NCBI RefSeq assembly: GCF_913778665.1
Contig: NZ_CAJYVQ010000004.1
Coordinates: 124,001-188,000, forward strand
DNA length: 64,000 bases
Reading direction: 5' to 3'
Source of the DNA: an uncultured Stenotrophomonas sp.
GTDB lineage: Bacteria; Pseudomonadota; Gammaproteobacteria; Xanthomonadales; Xanthomonadaceae
Under the pieces are notes generated by a model. The model saw only the letters and a program-made list of their open reading frames with translations. It had not been told where the DNA came from and made no database searches. Shown here piece after piece: positions 35,417 through 44,019 of the stretch. The first letter of the stretch is position 1, and each line of letters begins with the position of its first letter. The position numbers and the translations under genes were made by a program.

Positions 35417-37606
35417 ATGAACCGCTGCCTGCGCCCCACCCTGCTCTTCCTCGCCCTCTGCGCTTCGCTGCCGCTGCATGCCAGCGAGGCCGAGGCGTCC
35501 CCAGACGCGGCTGCCACCGGCGCCCAACGCTCACCCACCGAACTGGCGGCGGTGCGCGTGGAGGCCGGCAAACCGAAGGCCGACACCTCGCGCGTGAACG
35601 CCTTCGGTGGCGGCAGCTGGAAGGACACCCCGGCTTCGGTCAACGTGCTCGAGCGCGACTACCTCGACCGCCGCCAGGTGCGTTCGCTGTCCGAGCTGGC
35701 CAGCAACGATGCCTCGCTGGGCGATGCCTATGCGCCGGTGGGCTACTACCAGAACATCGCCATCCGCGGCTTCGCGCTGGACGCGGCGACCGGCTACCGC
35801 TTCAACGGCCTGTCCATCGCCGGCGAACAGCGCCTGGCGCTGGAGAACGTGCAGTCGGTGGAGATCCTCAAGGGCGAGGCTGGCCTCGCCGCCGGGGTGA
35901 TGGCGCCGGGCGGCATCATCAACTACATCGGCAAGCGCCCGGCCGAAGTGCGCAACGCTACGCTTGGCACCGATTCGGAAGGCTCACGCTACGTCGCCGT
36001 TGATGTCGGCCACTGGATCACCCCGCGCTTCGGCCTGCGGCTGAATGCCGCATGGGACTCCAGCAATTCCTATGTCGAGCACGCCGATGGCCGCCGCAAC
36101 TTCTACTCGCTGGCGGCCGACTGGCTGATCGGCGAACGCGGCAAGCTGGAGGTGGACGCCAACTACCAGACCAGCTCGCAGCGCTCGGTGTCGGGCTACC
36201 AGCTGCTGGGCGCACGCGACCTGCCACGCGGCGTCGACCGCGAGCACCTGCTCGGCTACCAGCCGTGGCAGCGCCCGGTGGATATCGCCAGTACCAACAT
36301 CACCGCGCTGCACACCTACGACTTCAACGACGCCTGGCAGTCGCGCGTCTCGGTCGGCCACAGCCGTTCGGTGATCGACGACAACGTCGCCTTCGCCTAC
36401 GGCTGCTACTACGCCGCGCAATGCGCCGATGGCAGCGTGCCGGGCAACTACTTTGCGCCCAACGGCGATTACGATGTCTACGACTACCGCAGCCCGGACG
36501 ACAGCCGCCGCAACCAGCAGGCACGTGCCGAACTGCGCGGCCGCTTCGCGACCGGCAGCGTCGGCCACCAGCTGACCGTCGGTGCCGATTATTTCCGCCG
36601 CACCGTGGACAGGCGCCCCAGCGTCAACGAGTACGTCGGCACCAGCAACATCCACGACGCGCAGGTGCCGGTGTTCGAGCCGTCGCCGAAAATGCCCGGC
36701 CCATCCGCACGACGCCTGGACAGCCGCCAGACCGCGTTCTTCGCGCTGGACCGGATGAGCTTCGGAGACGACTGGCAGTGGCTGGCCGGTGGCCGCTTCG
36801 TGCGCCTGGACGAGCGTGCGTATGACAAGCGCGGCATCCCGCAGCGCCACAGCCGCCTGTCGCGCTTCCTGCCGCAGACCGCACTGGTGTGGAAGGCCAC
36901 CGGCCAGCTCAACGCCTACGCCAGCTACGTGCGCGGCATTTCGCTGGGCCAGGAAGCGCCGTTCTGGACCTCCAACGCCGATGCGTTCCTGCCGTCGGTG
37001 CAGTCGCGGCAGCTGGAAGTGGGCGTGAAGTACGTGCCGGTCGAGGCACTGACGCTGGGCGCTGCGCTGTTCCGCATTTCGCAGCCGTACCAGTACGCCC
37101 AGCCCGACAACAGCGACGTCGGCTACACCTTCGTCGAGCAGGGCACGCAGGCCCACACCGGCCTGGAGCTGACCGCCAATGGCCAGCTGACCAATGCGCT
37201 GCAGATCGTGGCCAGCGCCAGCGTGCTGCAGGCGCGCGCGCGCGATACCGGTACGCCGGCCTATGAAGGCCATCAGCTGGTGAACGTGCCGAAGGTGCGC
37301 GCCAGCGTGCACCTGGCCTACGCGCTGCCATTCGTGCAGGGCCTGGATGTCACTGGCGGCTGGCGCTACGCCGGTGCCAACGTCGCGCGTGCCGATGGCG
37401 GCGTGCGTGCACCGGACTACTCGGTGTTCGACGCAGGCCTGCGCTTCCAGCATCGCCTGCACGAACGTGCGGTGACCTGGAACCTGTCGGTGGACAACGT
37501 GTTCAATCGCTTCTACTGGCGCGATACCGGCAGCAGCGGCGGTGACTATTACCTGTTCCCCGGCGCACCGCGACAGGCGCGCCTGTCGGTGACGTTCGCG
37601 CTGTGA
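35417..37606 (+). CDS. TonB-dependent outer-membrane receptor under TPP control
   Basis: The 729-residue receptor has a signal peptide (residues 1-22), a plug domain (ASVNVLERDYLDRRQ, IAIRGFAL, VEILKGEAGLAAGVMAPGG) and a 22-strand-type barrel ending in RLSVTFAL. Plug and barrel resemble siderophore receptors, but the TPP riboswitch and following PnuC-type transporter indicate uptake of thiamine or a precursor. It overlaps the next gene by four bases (GTGA), so the two form an operon. Confidence 0.88.
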   Translation: MNRCLRPTLLFLALCASLPLHASEAEASPDAAATGAQRSPTELAAVRVEAGKPKADTSRVNAFGGGSWKDTPASVNVLERDYLDRRQVRSLSELASNDASLGDAYAPVGYYQNIAIRGFALDAATGYRFNGLSIAGEQRLALENVQSVEILKGEAGLAAGVMAPGGIINYIGKRPAEVRNATLGTDSEGSRYVAVDVGHWITPRFGLRLNAAWDSSNSYVEHADGRRNFYSLAADWLIGERGKLEVDANYQTSSQRSVSGYQLLGARDLPRGVDREHLLGYQPWQRPVDIASTNITALHTYDFNDAWQSRVSVGHSRSVIDDNVAFAYGCYYAAQCADGSVPGNYFAPNGDYDVYDYRSPDDSRRNQQARAELRGRFATGSVGHQLTVGADYFRRTVDRRPSVNEYVGTSNIHDAQVPVFEPSPKMPGPSARRLDSRQTAFFALDRMSFGDDWQWLAGGRFVRLDERAYDKRGIPQRHSRLSRFLPQTALVWKATGQLNAYASYVRGISLGQEAPFWTSNADAFLPSVQSRQLEVGVKYVPVEALTLGAALFRISQPYQYAQPDNSDVGYTFVEQGTQAHTGLELTANGQLTNALQIVASASVLQARARDTGTPAYEGHQLVNVPKVRASVHLAYALPFVQGLDVTGGWRYAGANVARADGGVRAPDYSVFDAGLRFQHRLHERAVTWNLSVDNVFNRFYWRDTGSSGGDYYLFPGAPRQARLSVTFAL

Positions 37607-38184
37607 GCGGCGTGATGCTGGAGTGGACCGCCGCGCTGTGCAGCATCCTCGGCGTCTGGCTGATGGCCCGGCGCCGGCTGTCGGCGTGGCCGGTCGGCCT
37701 GCTGTCGGTGACCCTGTATGGTCTGGTGTTCGCCGAGGCCAAGCTGTACTCGGACACGCTGTTGCAGATGATCTTCGGCGGTTTCCTGGTCTATGGCTGG
37801 ATCAACTGGCGCCAGCATGCCGCCGATGAGGGCAACATCCGCATCGTGCCGCTGGCGCGCGACAAGCTGCTGCGCGACCTGGCCATCGGCGTGTGCGGTG
37901 GCGTGGCGCTGGGCGCGGCCATGCACAGCTTCACCGACGCCGCCCTGCCGTGGCTGGATGCCTTGCTGACCGGCCTGAGCCTGGTTGGGCAGTGGTGGCA
38001 GGCGCGTCGCCACGTTGCCTGCTGGTGGGTGTGGATCGGGGTGGACGTGGTCTATGTCGGCGCGTACCTGTTCAAGTCGCTGCACGTGACTGCGGCGCTG
38101 TACGTGTTCTTCCTCGGGTTGGCCGTGTTCGGCCTGCGCGCGTGGAGTTCGGCCGCGCGCGAACCGCAGGTGGCAACCCGGTAG
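37603..38184 (+). CDS. pnuT: PnuC-family transporter, probable thiamine transporter (PnuT)
   Basis: The 193-residue inner-membrane protein has about seven hydrophobic segments and the PnuC hallmarks GWINWRQH and YVFFLGLAVFGLRAW. PnuC relatives behind TPP riboswitches transport thiamine (PnuT) rather than nicotinamide riboside. Start is GTG 37603, coupled to the receptor stop; ATG 37615 is an alternative. The stop TAG lies in a SMAG GTAG. Confidence 0.85.
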   Translation: MSGVMLEWTAALCSILGVWLMARRRLSAWPVGLLSVTLYGLVFAEAKLYSDTLLQMIFGGFLVYGWINWRQHAADEGNIRIVPLARDKLLRDLAIGVCGGVALGAAMHSFTDAALPWLDALLTGLSLVGQWWQARRHVACWWVWIGVDVVYVGAYLFKSLHVTAALYVFFLGLAVFGLRAWSSAAREPQVATR

Positions 38185-38248
38185 ACCCACGCCCTGCGTG
38201 GATGGGTCGGGTAGATGCCGGCCGCCATCCAGGCGTGCGTACATCTAC
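38181..38248. repeat. SMAG-type palindromes between convergent genes
   Basis: One unit, GTAG plus CCCACGC/GCGTGGATGGG, is followed by GTAGATG...CATCTAC (38211-38248). Both flanking genes, pnuT and the TonB-like gene, end in the TAG of these GTAGs. Confidence 0.7.
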
Positions 38249-38661
38249 CGGGTCAGGGCCAAGCCCAGGCGCAGCGGCTGGCGCATGTCTGCCGGCGGCG
38301 GCGCCTGCAGTGGCGCGGCCTGGAGTGTCGCGCGCAGGTCCGCATCCACCTGGCGGTCGCCGAGGCTCTCGAATTCCAGCGTCGAGATGCGGCCATCTGC
38401 GGCGATCCACAGGCTCACCGGCAGCGGCGTGGGGGTGTCCGGATGCGCTTGCAGCCATTCCACAACGCGCTGCGCCTGCGGGTCCTGTTCCTGCTGCAGG
38501 CGCTGCTGCAGCTGACCGCCCACCGCGGCGGCATAGGCCATCCAGTGCGCAGGGGCCTCCTGCGCGGAAACGCTGGCGCCCCCCAGTGCCAGCGCGCTGA
38601 CCAAGGCGGCGATTGGCCGCCAGCCGCGGCGTGCGCCGCTCCTGTTCCCTGTCGTGGCCAT
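38245..38661 (-). CDS. Secreted protein with a TonB C-terminal-like domain
   Basis: The 138-residue protein has a signal peptide (ending VSAQ) instead of a TonB membrane anchor, a helix AYAAAVGGQLQQRLQQ, then LPVSLWIAADGRISTLEFESLGD and VDADLRATLQAAPL, the pattern of the TonB/TolA C-terminal domain. There is no proline-rich spacer. It lies convergent to the thiamine receptor operon. It could be a free periplasmic adaptor; weakly supported. Confidence 0.6.
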   Translation of the reverse strand: MATTGNRSGARRGWRPIAALVSALALGGASVSAQEAPAHWMAYAAAVGGQLQQRLQQEQDPQAQRVVEWLQAHPDTPTPLPVSLWIAADGRISTLEFESLGDRQVDADLRATLQAAPLQAPPPADMRQPLRLGLALTR

Positions 38662-38741
38662 CGCCCGCCTCCTGCACTCCCATCCAGCGCGACATGGTCG
38701 GCGCGGTAGATGACAGGCAGATGGCGGCGCGTACCCGGCAA

Positions 38742-39716
38742 TCAGTCGCCCAGGTCGGCCAGCACCTTGCGCGCCGGCGCGAAGAAGGTTCCGCCGGTCA
38801 CGGCGGTGGAGAAGTCGAGGATGCGGTCATGCAGCGGTGCGGGATTGCCGATGAACATCCGCTCCAGCATCGTCTCGATCACCCACAGGCGGCGGGTGTA
38901 GCCGATGAAGTAGGTACCGTACTCGCCACGGCCTGGGTTGGCGAACGGCATGTTGTCACGCAGGATCTCGTGCTCGCCGTCGGCGTCCTCGATCGTGCAC
39001 AGCGTCTTGTGCGATTTCTGCGCGTCGGCCGGCGCATCATCCAGCTCGATGTTGTCATGCTTGGTGCGGCCGATGATCGCTTCCTGTGCTTCGGTCTTCT
39101 GCGCGCGCCAGCTGTCGAGGTTGTGCAGGTACTTCTGCACCACCACGTAGCTGCCGCCCGCATGGTCAGGGTCCTCGCTACCCACGATCGTGGCTTCCGG
39201 CAGCGACAGCCCTTCGGGATTGGCGGTGCCGTCAACGAAGTCGAGCAGGTCGCGGCCATCGAAGTAGCGGAAACCGGCCACGTCATCCACCGCCTCCACC
39301 GCATCACCGAAGGCCATCAGCAGGTTGCGCTCGAACGCCACGATCAGGTCCATCGTGCGGGCGCGGATGTGGTACAGCAGGTCACCTGGCGTGGACACGG
39401 CGGTGTGGGTCGCGCCCTTGATCTCGCGGAACGGCTTCAGCTCGCGCGGCGGCGTGCTGCCCACCACCGCTTCCCACACGCGGTGGCCGATGGCCACATT
39501 GCAGGTGAAGGTGCGCTCGATATCGCGGATGGCAGTGTTCTTGATCAGGTCGTCGGTGCTGGCCAGCACCTCGCGTGCCTTCGCGATCGAAGCCTCGTCA
39601 TCCTTCACCTTCAGCACCAGGAACGCGGCCGAGTGGGTCAACGGCGCGGTGATCTGCTGCGGCTCGTTGTCGAGCGTGTGGTTGAGGGCGGTGATCGGTG
39701 CGGGCTGGGAGTTCAC
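38742..39716 (-). CDS. Dyp-type haem peroxidase (YfeX-like)
   Basis: The 324-residue protein has the Dyp signature FVDGTANP (GxxDG, catalytic Asp) near residue 155, the distal arginine in EYGTYFIGYTR, and a proximal histidine in GHRVWEA or downstream. No signal peptide, so cytoplasmic, as YfeX. It starts with GTG preceded by AGGA. Substrates are dyes, porphyrinogens or peroxides in general; none can be assigned here. Confidence 0.88.
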   Translation of the reverse strand: MNSQPAPITALNHTLDNEPQQITAPLTHSAAFLVLKVKDDEASIAKAREVLASTDDLIKNTAIRDIERTFTCNVAIGHRVWEAVVGSTPPRELKPFREIKGATHTAVSTPGDLLYHIRARTMDLIVAFERNLLMAFGDAVEAVDDVAGFRYFDGRDLLDFVDGTANPEGLSLPEATIVGSEDPDHAGGSYVVVQKYLHNLDSWRAQKTEAQEAIIGRTKHDNIELDDAPADAQKSHKTLCTIEDADGEHEILRDNMPFANPGRGEYGTYFIGYTRRLWVIETMLERMFIGNPAPLHDRILDFSTAVTGGTFFAPARKVLADLGD

Positions 39717-39919
39717 GTCGGTTCCTGCGGGCTTGAGGCGGGCGCATCGCGGGTGGCGATGTGCGGGCGATCATAGCGGAACACCCCTGGTGGCGACGGA
39801 GCGGTTCTCAGTTCGCAGCGGATGCCGCATGCGTTTGAGACGGCGCCATGACACTGCTAGCCTGCGCCATGAGGCCGGCAGCACGTGGCCATCCCCGCAC
39901 TTCACGGAGGAAGACGCTG

Positions 39920-40852
39920 ATGTCCCCTACATCGATGCAGTGGCTGCGCGCATCGGCCGCAACCGTGGCCTTCGCCCTGGCGTTGGGCACACCGCTTCGC
40001 ACGCAAGCCGCAGCCGAGGATCCCTTCTTCACCGCCCTCGACCGCTACGGCGCCGATGACTTCAGAGGATGCGCGCGACTGCTTGGTGACCTGTTGCAGC
40101 GTGGCGGCCACTTCCCGGACGGCGGCGAACTGCTGCTGATTGAATGCACCGCCGCCGCCGGCGACCGCAGCCAGGCAATGGACTACGTGAACCAGCTGCT
40201 GCCCAGCGGGCGCCTGTCATTCGATGATCTGCTGCACAAGGATCGCCCGGGCTTGAACGCGCTGCGTGCCGATCCGGCGTGGCCGGACATGCAGCGGCGC
40301 GTGGAAGCGGCCGAGCAGCAACGCCGCGCGCAGCTGGACGCGCCACTGCGCAGGGAGCTGCTGGAACGCGCCGAGCGTGACCAGGCCGCACAGCATGTGG
40401 CCATCGACGCGGGGGGTGGCGATGCGTTCAAGGGCGTCGCGCCGGTGGCCCAGGCCAATGCCGCTTGGCTGAAGACCGTGATTGCCGACAAGGGCTGGCC
40501 GACCTACTCGCGGGTCGGCCATGACGGGGCCAAGGCGGCCTGGCTGATCGTCCAGCACGCCGATCACGATCCCGCGTTCCAGGCGCAGGTACTGCCGCTG
40601 ATCGAACATGCGGCGAAGGCCGGCGAGGCCGATCTTCCCGATCTGGCCCTGCTGACTGATCGCGTACTGCTCGCGCAGGGCAAGCCGCAGCGTTACGGCA
40701 GCCAGTTCACCACTGCCGGCGACGGCACGATGGAGCTGCGCCCCACCGAGGACATGGACGGACTGGACGCACGTCGCCAGGCCATGGGCCTGCAACCGCT
40801 GGCGCAGTACAAGGCCACGCTGTCGGAGGCCTATCGCCAGCCGGTGCGCTAG
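39920..40852 (+). CDS. Secreted DUF6624-containing protein
   Basis: The 310-residue protein has a signal peptide (to TQA, about residue 31), a tetratricopeptide-like N-terminal part (FTALDRYGADDFRGCARLLGDLL) and a DUF6624-type core: GWPTYSRVGHDGAKAAWLIVQHAD, QVLPLIEHA, ALLTDRVLLAQGKPQRYG. Such proteins are common near secreted enzymes; function unknown. GGAGG precedes the ATG. Confidence 0.75.
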   Translation: MSPTSMQWLRASAATVAFALALGTPLRTQAAAEDPFFTALDRYGADDFRGCARLLGDLLQRGGHFPDGGELLLIECTAAAGDRSQAMDYVNQLLPSGRLSFDDLLHKDRPGLNALRADPAWPDMQRRVEAAEQQRRAQLDAPLRRELLERAERDQAAQHVAIDAGGGDAFKGVAPVAQANAAWLKTVIADKGWPTYSRVGHDGAKAAWLIVQHADHDPAFQAQVLPLIEHAAKAGEADLPDLALLTDRVLLAQGKPQRYGSQFTTAGDGTMELRPTEDMDGLDARRQAMGLQPLAQYKATLSEAYRQPVR

Positions 40853-40873
40853 GGCCGCATCCGCCAAGGCGCA

Positions 40874-41200
40874 TCACGACTCGCTGCAGACAACGTACTG
40901 CTGTGGGCCGGTCCAGGCGATGCGCAGATACGGACCGTCCAGCAGGCCACCGTCGCGAAGCCAGGCAAACACCTCGGCCGGGCTCCATTCGCGACCGGCC
41001 GAGAAGGCTACGCCACGATCACGCAGGGCAGCGAACAAGCGGGCTTTGCCGATGTCGTCGCCCACTTCGGTGCACAGGGTCGTCGCCTGCCCCTCGAAGC
41101 CGAGTGCCTGCAACGCCGCGCGCGCGTCTGCGTCCAGCAGCACCACCTGTACGGTATTGCCGTCTGCCTGCTGCACATACGCGGAAATAGGGGTCAGCAT
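40874..41200 (-). CDS. Uncharacterised 108-residue protein
   Basis: I do not recognise it. It has no signal peptide or membrane segment; the sequence AYVQQADGNTVQVVLLDADARAALQALGFEG suggests a small alpha/beta domain. ATG at 41200 begins just after a GGTCAGC stretch. The longer frame to 41404 runs through the ax21 terminator and is rejected. Confidence 0.6.
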   Translation of the reverse strand: MLTPISAYVQQADGNTVQVVLLDADARAALQALGFEGQATTLCTEVGDDIGKARLFAALRDRGVAFSAGREWSPAEVFAWLRDGGLLDGPYLRIAWTGPQQYVVCSES

Positions 41201-41270
41201 GCCCTGGACTCTGCCTGGCTCGGACCCAGTATGCCCGCTCCACGGCGCGCAATGATTCCGCTGCAGTCCA

Positions 41271-41304
41271 CAAAAAAGTGAAGCCCGGCGCGAGGCCGGG
41301 CTTC
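41271..41304 (-). terminator. Intrinsic terminator of ax21
   Basis: Minus strand: a 10-bp GC stem (GAAGCCCGGC) with a five-base loop, then ACTTTTTTG. It lies about 70 bases past the ax21 stop. Confidence 0.85.
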
Positions 41305-41308
41305 GGTT

Positions 41309-41344
41309 GGCGTGTGGGAGAGAGAGAGAGAGAGTCACACGCCA
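41309..41344. repeat. GA dinucleotide tract inside an inverted repeat
   Basis: A run of 8.5 GA units (41318-41334) forms the loop between GGCGTGTG (41309-41316) and CACACGCC (41337-41344). It is in the 3' untranslated region of ax21. Confidence 0.8.
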
Positions 41345-41373
41345 GCACAACACGCACTGACGACAGGCGTTTG

Positions 41374-41949
41374 TTACCAGGTGAAGCGCGGGCCCACGAA
41401 CCACTCGCGGTCGCCGGCCTTGGCCAGCTTCACTTCGCCACTCAGGCCCCAGTTCTGGTTGAACTTGGCGGTGGCGCCGACGCGGCCGTAGAACTCGCCA
41501 TCCGGGTTGATGCCGTGCTTCTTGCTGAAGTCTTCATAGCCGGCCATCACGTAGCCTTCCACGTACGGGTTGAACGCAGTGCGCACGCCCACTTCCGTGG
41601 AGTAGCCGTTGAAGTCCAGGCCATGCTTCATGTCGTACTTCTGGTACGCAACGCGGGCCACCAGGTCAGTGTTCGGTGCGATGCCGTAGTTGTAGCCGGC
41701 GCCGATGCGCCACTGGTCGACGTCATTCTTGAACTTGTCGGTCTCCTGCGCGCTGTAGTCGCCGAAGATGTGGAAGTTCGGGTGCACCGCCACCGAACCC
41801 TTTACTTTCCAGCCATCGGCGTCGCCGCCCTTGGCATCGGTGTTCACGTAGCCGCCTTCAACGTAGTTGTACGACAGGCCGTCGGTCGCCGATGCAGCGA
41901 ACGGCAGAGCAGCCAGTAGACCCAGGGCAAGCAGCGAATTCTTGTTCAT
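41374..41949 (-). CDS. ax21: Ax21-family outer-membrane protein
   Basis: The 191-residue protein has a 21-residue signal peptide (ending ASA-TDG) and a small beta-barrel pattern of alternating residues ending in GPRFTW, an aromatic C terminus typical of outer-membrane insertion. It matches the Ax21 family of Xanthomonas and Stenotrophomonas. Ax21 was proposed as a secreted signal, but that role has been disputed. The gene has its own promoter region and a strong terminator. Confidence 0.9.
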   Translation of the reverse strand: MNKNSLLALGLLAALPFAASATDGLSYNYVEGGYVNTDAKGGDADGWKVKGSVAVHPNFHIFGDYSAQETDKFKNDVDQWRIGAGYNYGIAPNTDLVARVAYQKYDMKHGLDFNGYSTEVGVRTAFNPYVEGYVMAGYEDFSKKHGINPDGEFYGRVGATAKFNQNWGLSGEVKLAKAGDREWFVGPRFTW

Positions 41950-41978
41950 CGGGACACACCTTTAATTATTTTGGTTTC

Positions 41979-42020
41979 GTCGACCGCCTCCCGGGAGGGG
42001 AGGGAGAGGAGGCGGACGAC
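41979..42020 (-). promoter_or_regulatory. Stem with polypurine loop in the ax21 5' leader
   Basis: Thirteen-base arms (41979-41991 with 42008-42020, one mismatch) enclose a purine-only loop. Just upstream on the minus strand is GATAAT (42027-42032) and an inverted repeat AGGGTC/GACCC around 42042-42058. Together with AT-rich TTATTTATATA near 42075 they mark the ax21 control region. In the 483-base gap 41950-42432 I see nothing else defined. Confidence 0.5.
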
Positions 42021-42432
42021 AGGTGTGAATTATCCGTTAGGGGGTCTAATCGACCCTGAATATTGAACTGACTGGTATATAAATAAGGCTGGCGTTCAGG
42101 GAACTCTGCTCGGGTAGCTGCACGAAGCTTCGAATCTGCAACTTCTCGCATGGCCGGCCACACGCGCCCTCCCTGCCGTGCGCGGCCACTCCCCCATCCG
42201 AGGATTGCCCGTGAATCCTGTGCTGCTCCGAAGCCCCCTCTGTGCCGCTTGTGTTGCCCCGGTCGCAGCCGTTGCGCAGAACCTCGTCGTCGAGCAGGCT
42301 GCGACGCTCTCGGAGTGGGCGTCTGCCACGTATGCGTTGCAGCCGGACGTGGCGCTGTTCGGGGCTGGTCCCGCTATGCCTGCACCACGGCCGCGCTATC
42401 GTAGTTGCCTCTGCATGGGTTTGGGGAACCTG

Positions 42433-43422
42433 ATGAAGCCGTCATCCGTTGCATCGCACGGTGTGCCGCGCTGCCTCTTCGGATTGCTGCAGGTATTGCT
42501 GCCCTGGGTCCTGCTTGCTTCTGTGCTGCCCGCGCAGGCCGCCGCTCGCGCGCCTGCCGCTGAACACGTGGTCATCCAGACCGAGGATGTCGCGCGCTTC
42601 TTCCAGGTGCTTGATGCCAACCAGGGACGGCCGAGCGCGCAGGATCTGCAGCGCCACTACCTGGATCCGGGCAGCAAGGCATTGCACGGTTTCACCGCAA
42701 GCCGCATCGGTTCGATGGAACGGCTGGCGCGCGCGATCCAGGACAAGCCGGCGCTGTTCGAGAAGGCACGCCGCTGCGCGACCGCCCTGCCCGCCATCCG
42801 CACCCGCGTCGCCGCCGCGCTCGGCCGGCTGGGCACGCTGCTGCCGGAGGCACGCTTCCCCTTGGTGACGGTGCTGGTGGGCCGGGGCAACAGCGGCGGT
42901 GTCACCACGCCCGAGGGTGTAGTCATTGGGCTGGAAGCGCTGTGCAACGCCGACTGGATGCAGGCCGATGTGAGCGATCGCTTCGTGCACCTGATCGCCC
43001 ATGAGTACGTGCACATCCAGCAGCCCGGCGCGGGCGCGGAGGTTGCGCAACCGACCCTGCTCTACCAGACGCTGCTGGAAGGAGGCGCCGAGTACGTGGC
43101 CGAACTGATCTCCGGGCAACCAGCCAACGCGCATCTGCGCCGCTGGACCCAGGGCCGCGAGTGCGCGCTGGAACGCCAGTTCGCCCAGGACAGCGCTGGC
43201 ACCGACCTGTCGCAATGGCTTTACAACGGACCCGGCGATGAAACGCGTCGCGGCGATCTTGGCTACTGGATCGGTTACCGCATTGCCGCTGACTACGTTG
43301 CACGCGCGCCCGACCAACACAGCGCGATTGCCACGCTGCTGAACGTGCGTCCGGACAGTGCACCGGCGCTGCTGGCTGCAAGTGAATGGCGCCCGGCCTG
43401 TGGGCCTGTGGGAAACAGGTAG
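42433..43422 (+). CDS. Putative secreted zinc protease (HEYVH motif)
   Basis: The 329-residue protein has a signal peptide (hydrophobic LLQVLLPWVLLASVLPAQAAA, about residues 15-35) and a gluzincin-like zinc motif in LIAHEYVHIQQ, with a glutamate-rich EGGAEYVAELISG helix 30 residues on that could supply the third ligand. This resembles DUF2268-type predicted proteases. ATG 42433 is selected; the frame from 42178 adds non-signal sequence. Confidence 0.72.
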   Translation: MKPSSVASHGVPRCLFGLLQVLLPWVLLASVLPAQAAARAPAAEHVVIQTEDVARFFQVLDANQGRPSAQDLQRHYLDPGSKALHGFTASRIGSMERLARAIQDKPALFEKARRCATALPAIRTRVAAALGRLGTLLPEARFPLVTVLVGRGNSGGVTTPEGVVIGLEALCNADWMQADVSDRFVHLIAHEYVHIQQPGAGAEVAQPTLLYQTLLEGGAEYVAELISGQPANAHLRRWTQGRECALERQFAQDSAGTDLSQWLYNGPGDETRRGDLGYWIGYRIAADYVARAPDQHSAIATLLNVRPDSAPALLAASEWRPACGPVGNR

Positions 43423-43640
43423 GAATGACGCCGACTTCAGGCTGATGAATTGGACGATTCGAGCAACCGCAAGGCCATCGCCTGTGTGCGCATCAGCTTG
43501 CCTGATCTCACTCGTTAAGCTTTGCTGACGAACATATTTCACAACCCTTCCACGTCTTCCAATTTCAGCTGAAAGCGCTTGTCAGCGTGGGGAACAAACG
43601 CCGCTATATTCCAGCTTCCCCAGACGAAGGAGGGAGTGCA

Positions 43641-43913
43641 ATGAACCTGAACCCGCAACACATGAAGACGGCCCGCGCACTTGCTGTAGCGCTCATCGCA
43701 ACCGTCAGCCTTGGCGCTTGTGCGTCCTACAAGAACGAGTTTGCCACCATCAACTCGCGCCTCGACCAGCTCGATGTAAAGGTGCAGGGCGCCGCACAGA
43801 GCGCTGAATCGGCCAACCAGTCCGCACAGCAGGCCAACCAGCGTCTGGACCAGATCGAAGGTCGCGTGCAGCAGCTTGAAAGGGCACCGGCCGGCCGCAA
43901 GCCGCGCGGGTAA
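43641..43913 (+). CDS. Lpp-like alanine-zipper lipoprotein
   Basis: The 90-residue protein has a lipobox (VSLGAC) and a helical body with alanine/leucine heptads (INSRLDQLDVKVQGAAQSAESANQ), ending in a basic GRKPRG tail. It resembles the murein lipoprotein OprI/Lpp, which ties the outer membrane to peptidoglycan. A strong AGGAGGGAG site precedes ATG 43641; upstream, TTGTCA and GCTATA (43579, 43603) are promoter candidates. Confidence 0.78.
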   Translation: MNLNPQHMKTARALAVALIATVSLGACASYKNEFATINSRLDQLDVKVQGAAQSAESANQSAQQANQRLDQIEGRVQQLERAPAGRKPRG

Positions 43914-43956
43914 CCGCTCCCTCACCGTTTGAATTGATCCATTTCTGTACCGGGAA

Positions 43957-43980
43957 CCAGTGGCCTTCGCCGGCCACTGG
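43957..43980 (+). terminator. Hairpin after the Lpp-like gene
   Basis: A perfect 9-bp stem (CCAGTGGCC, loop TTCGCC, GGCCACTGG), 44 bases past the stop. No T-run follows, so it may only stabilise the mRNA end. Confidence 0.5.
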
Positions 43981-44019
43981 CCTCCTTCCACCGATGATTG
44001 CATTGCAAGGAGCCCTCCC

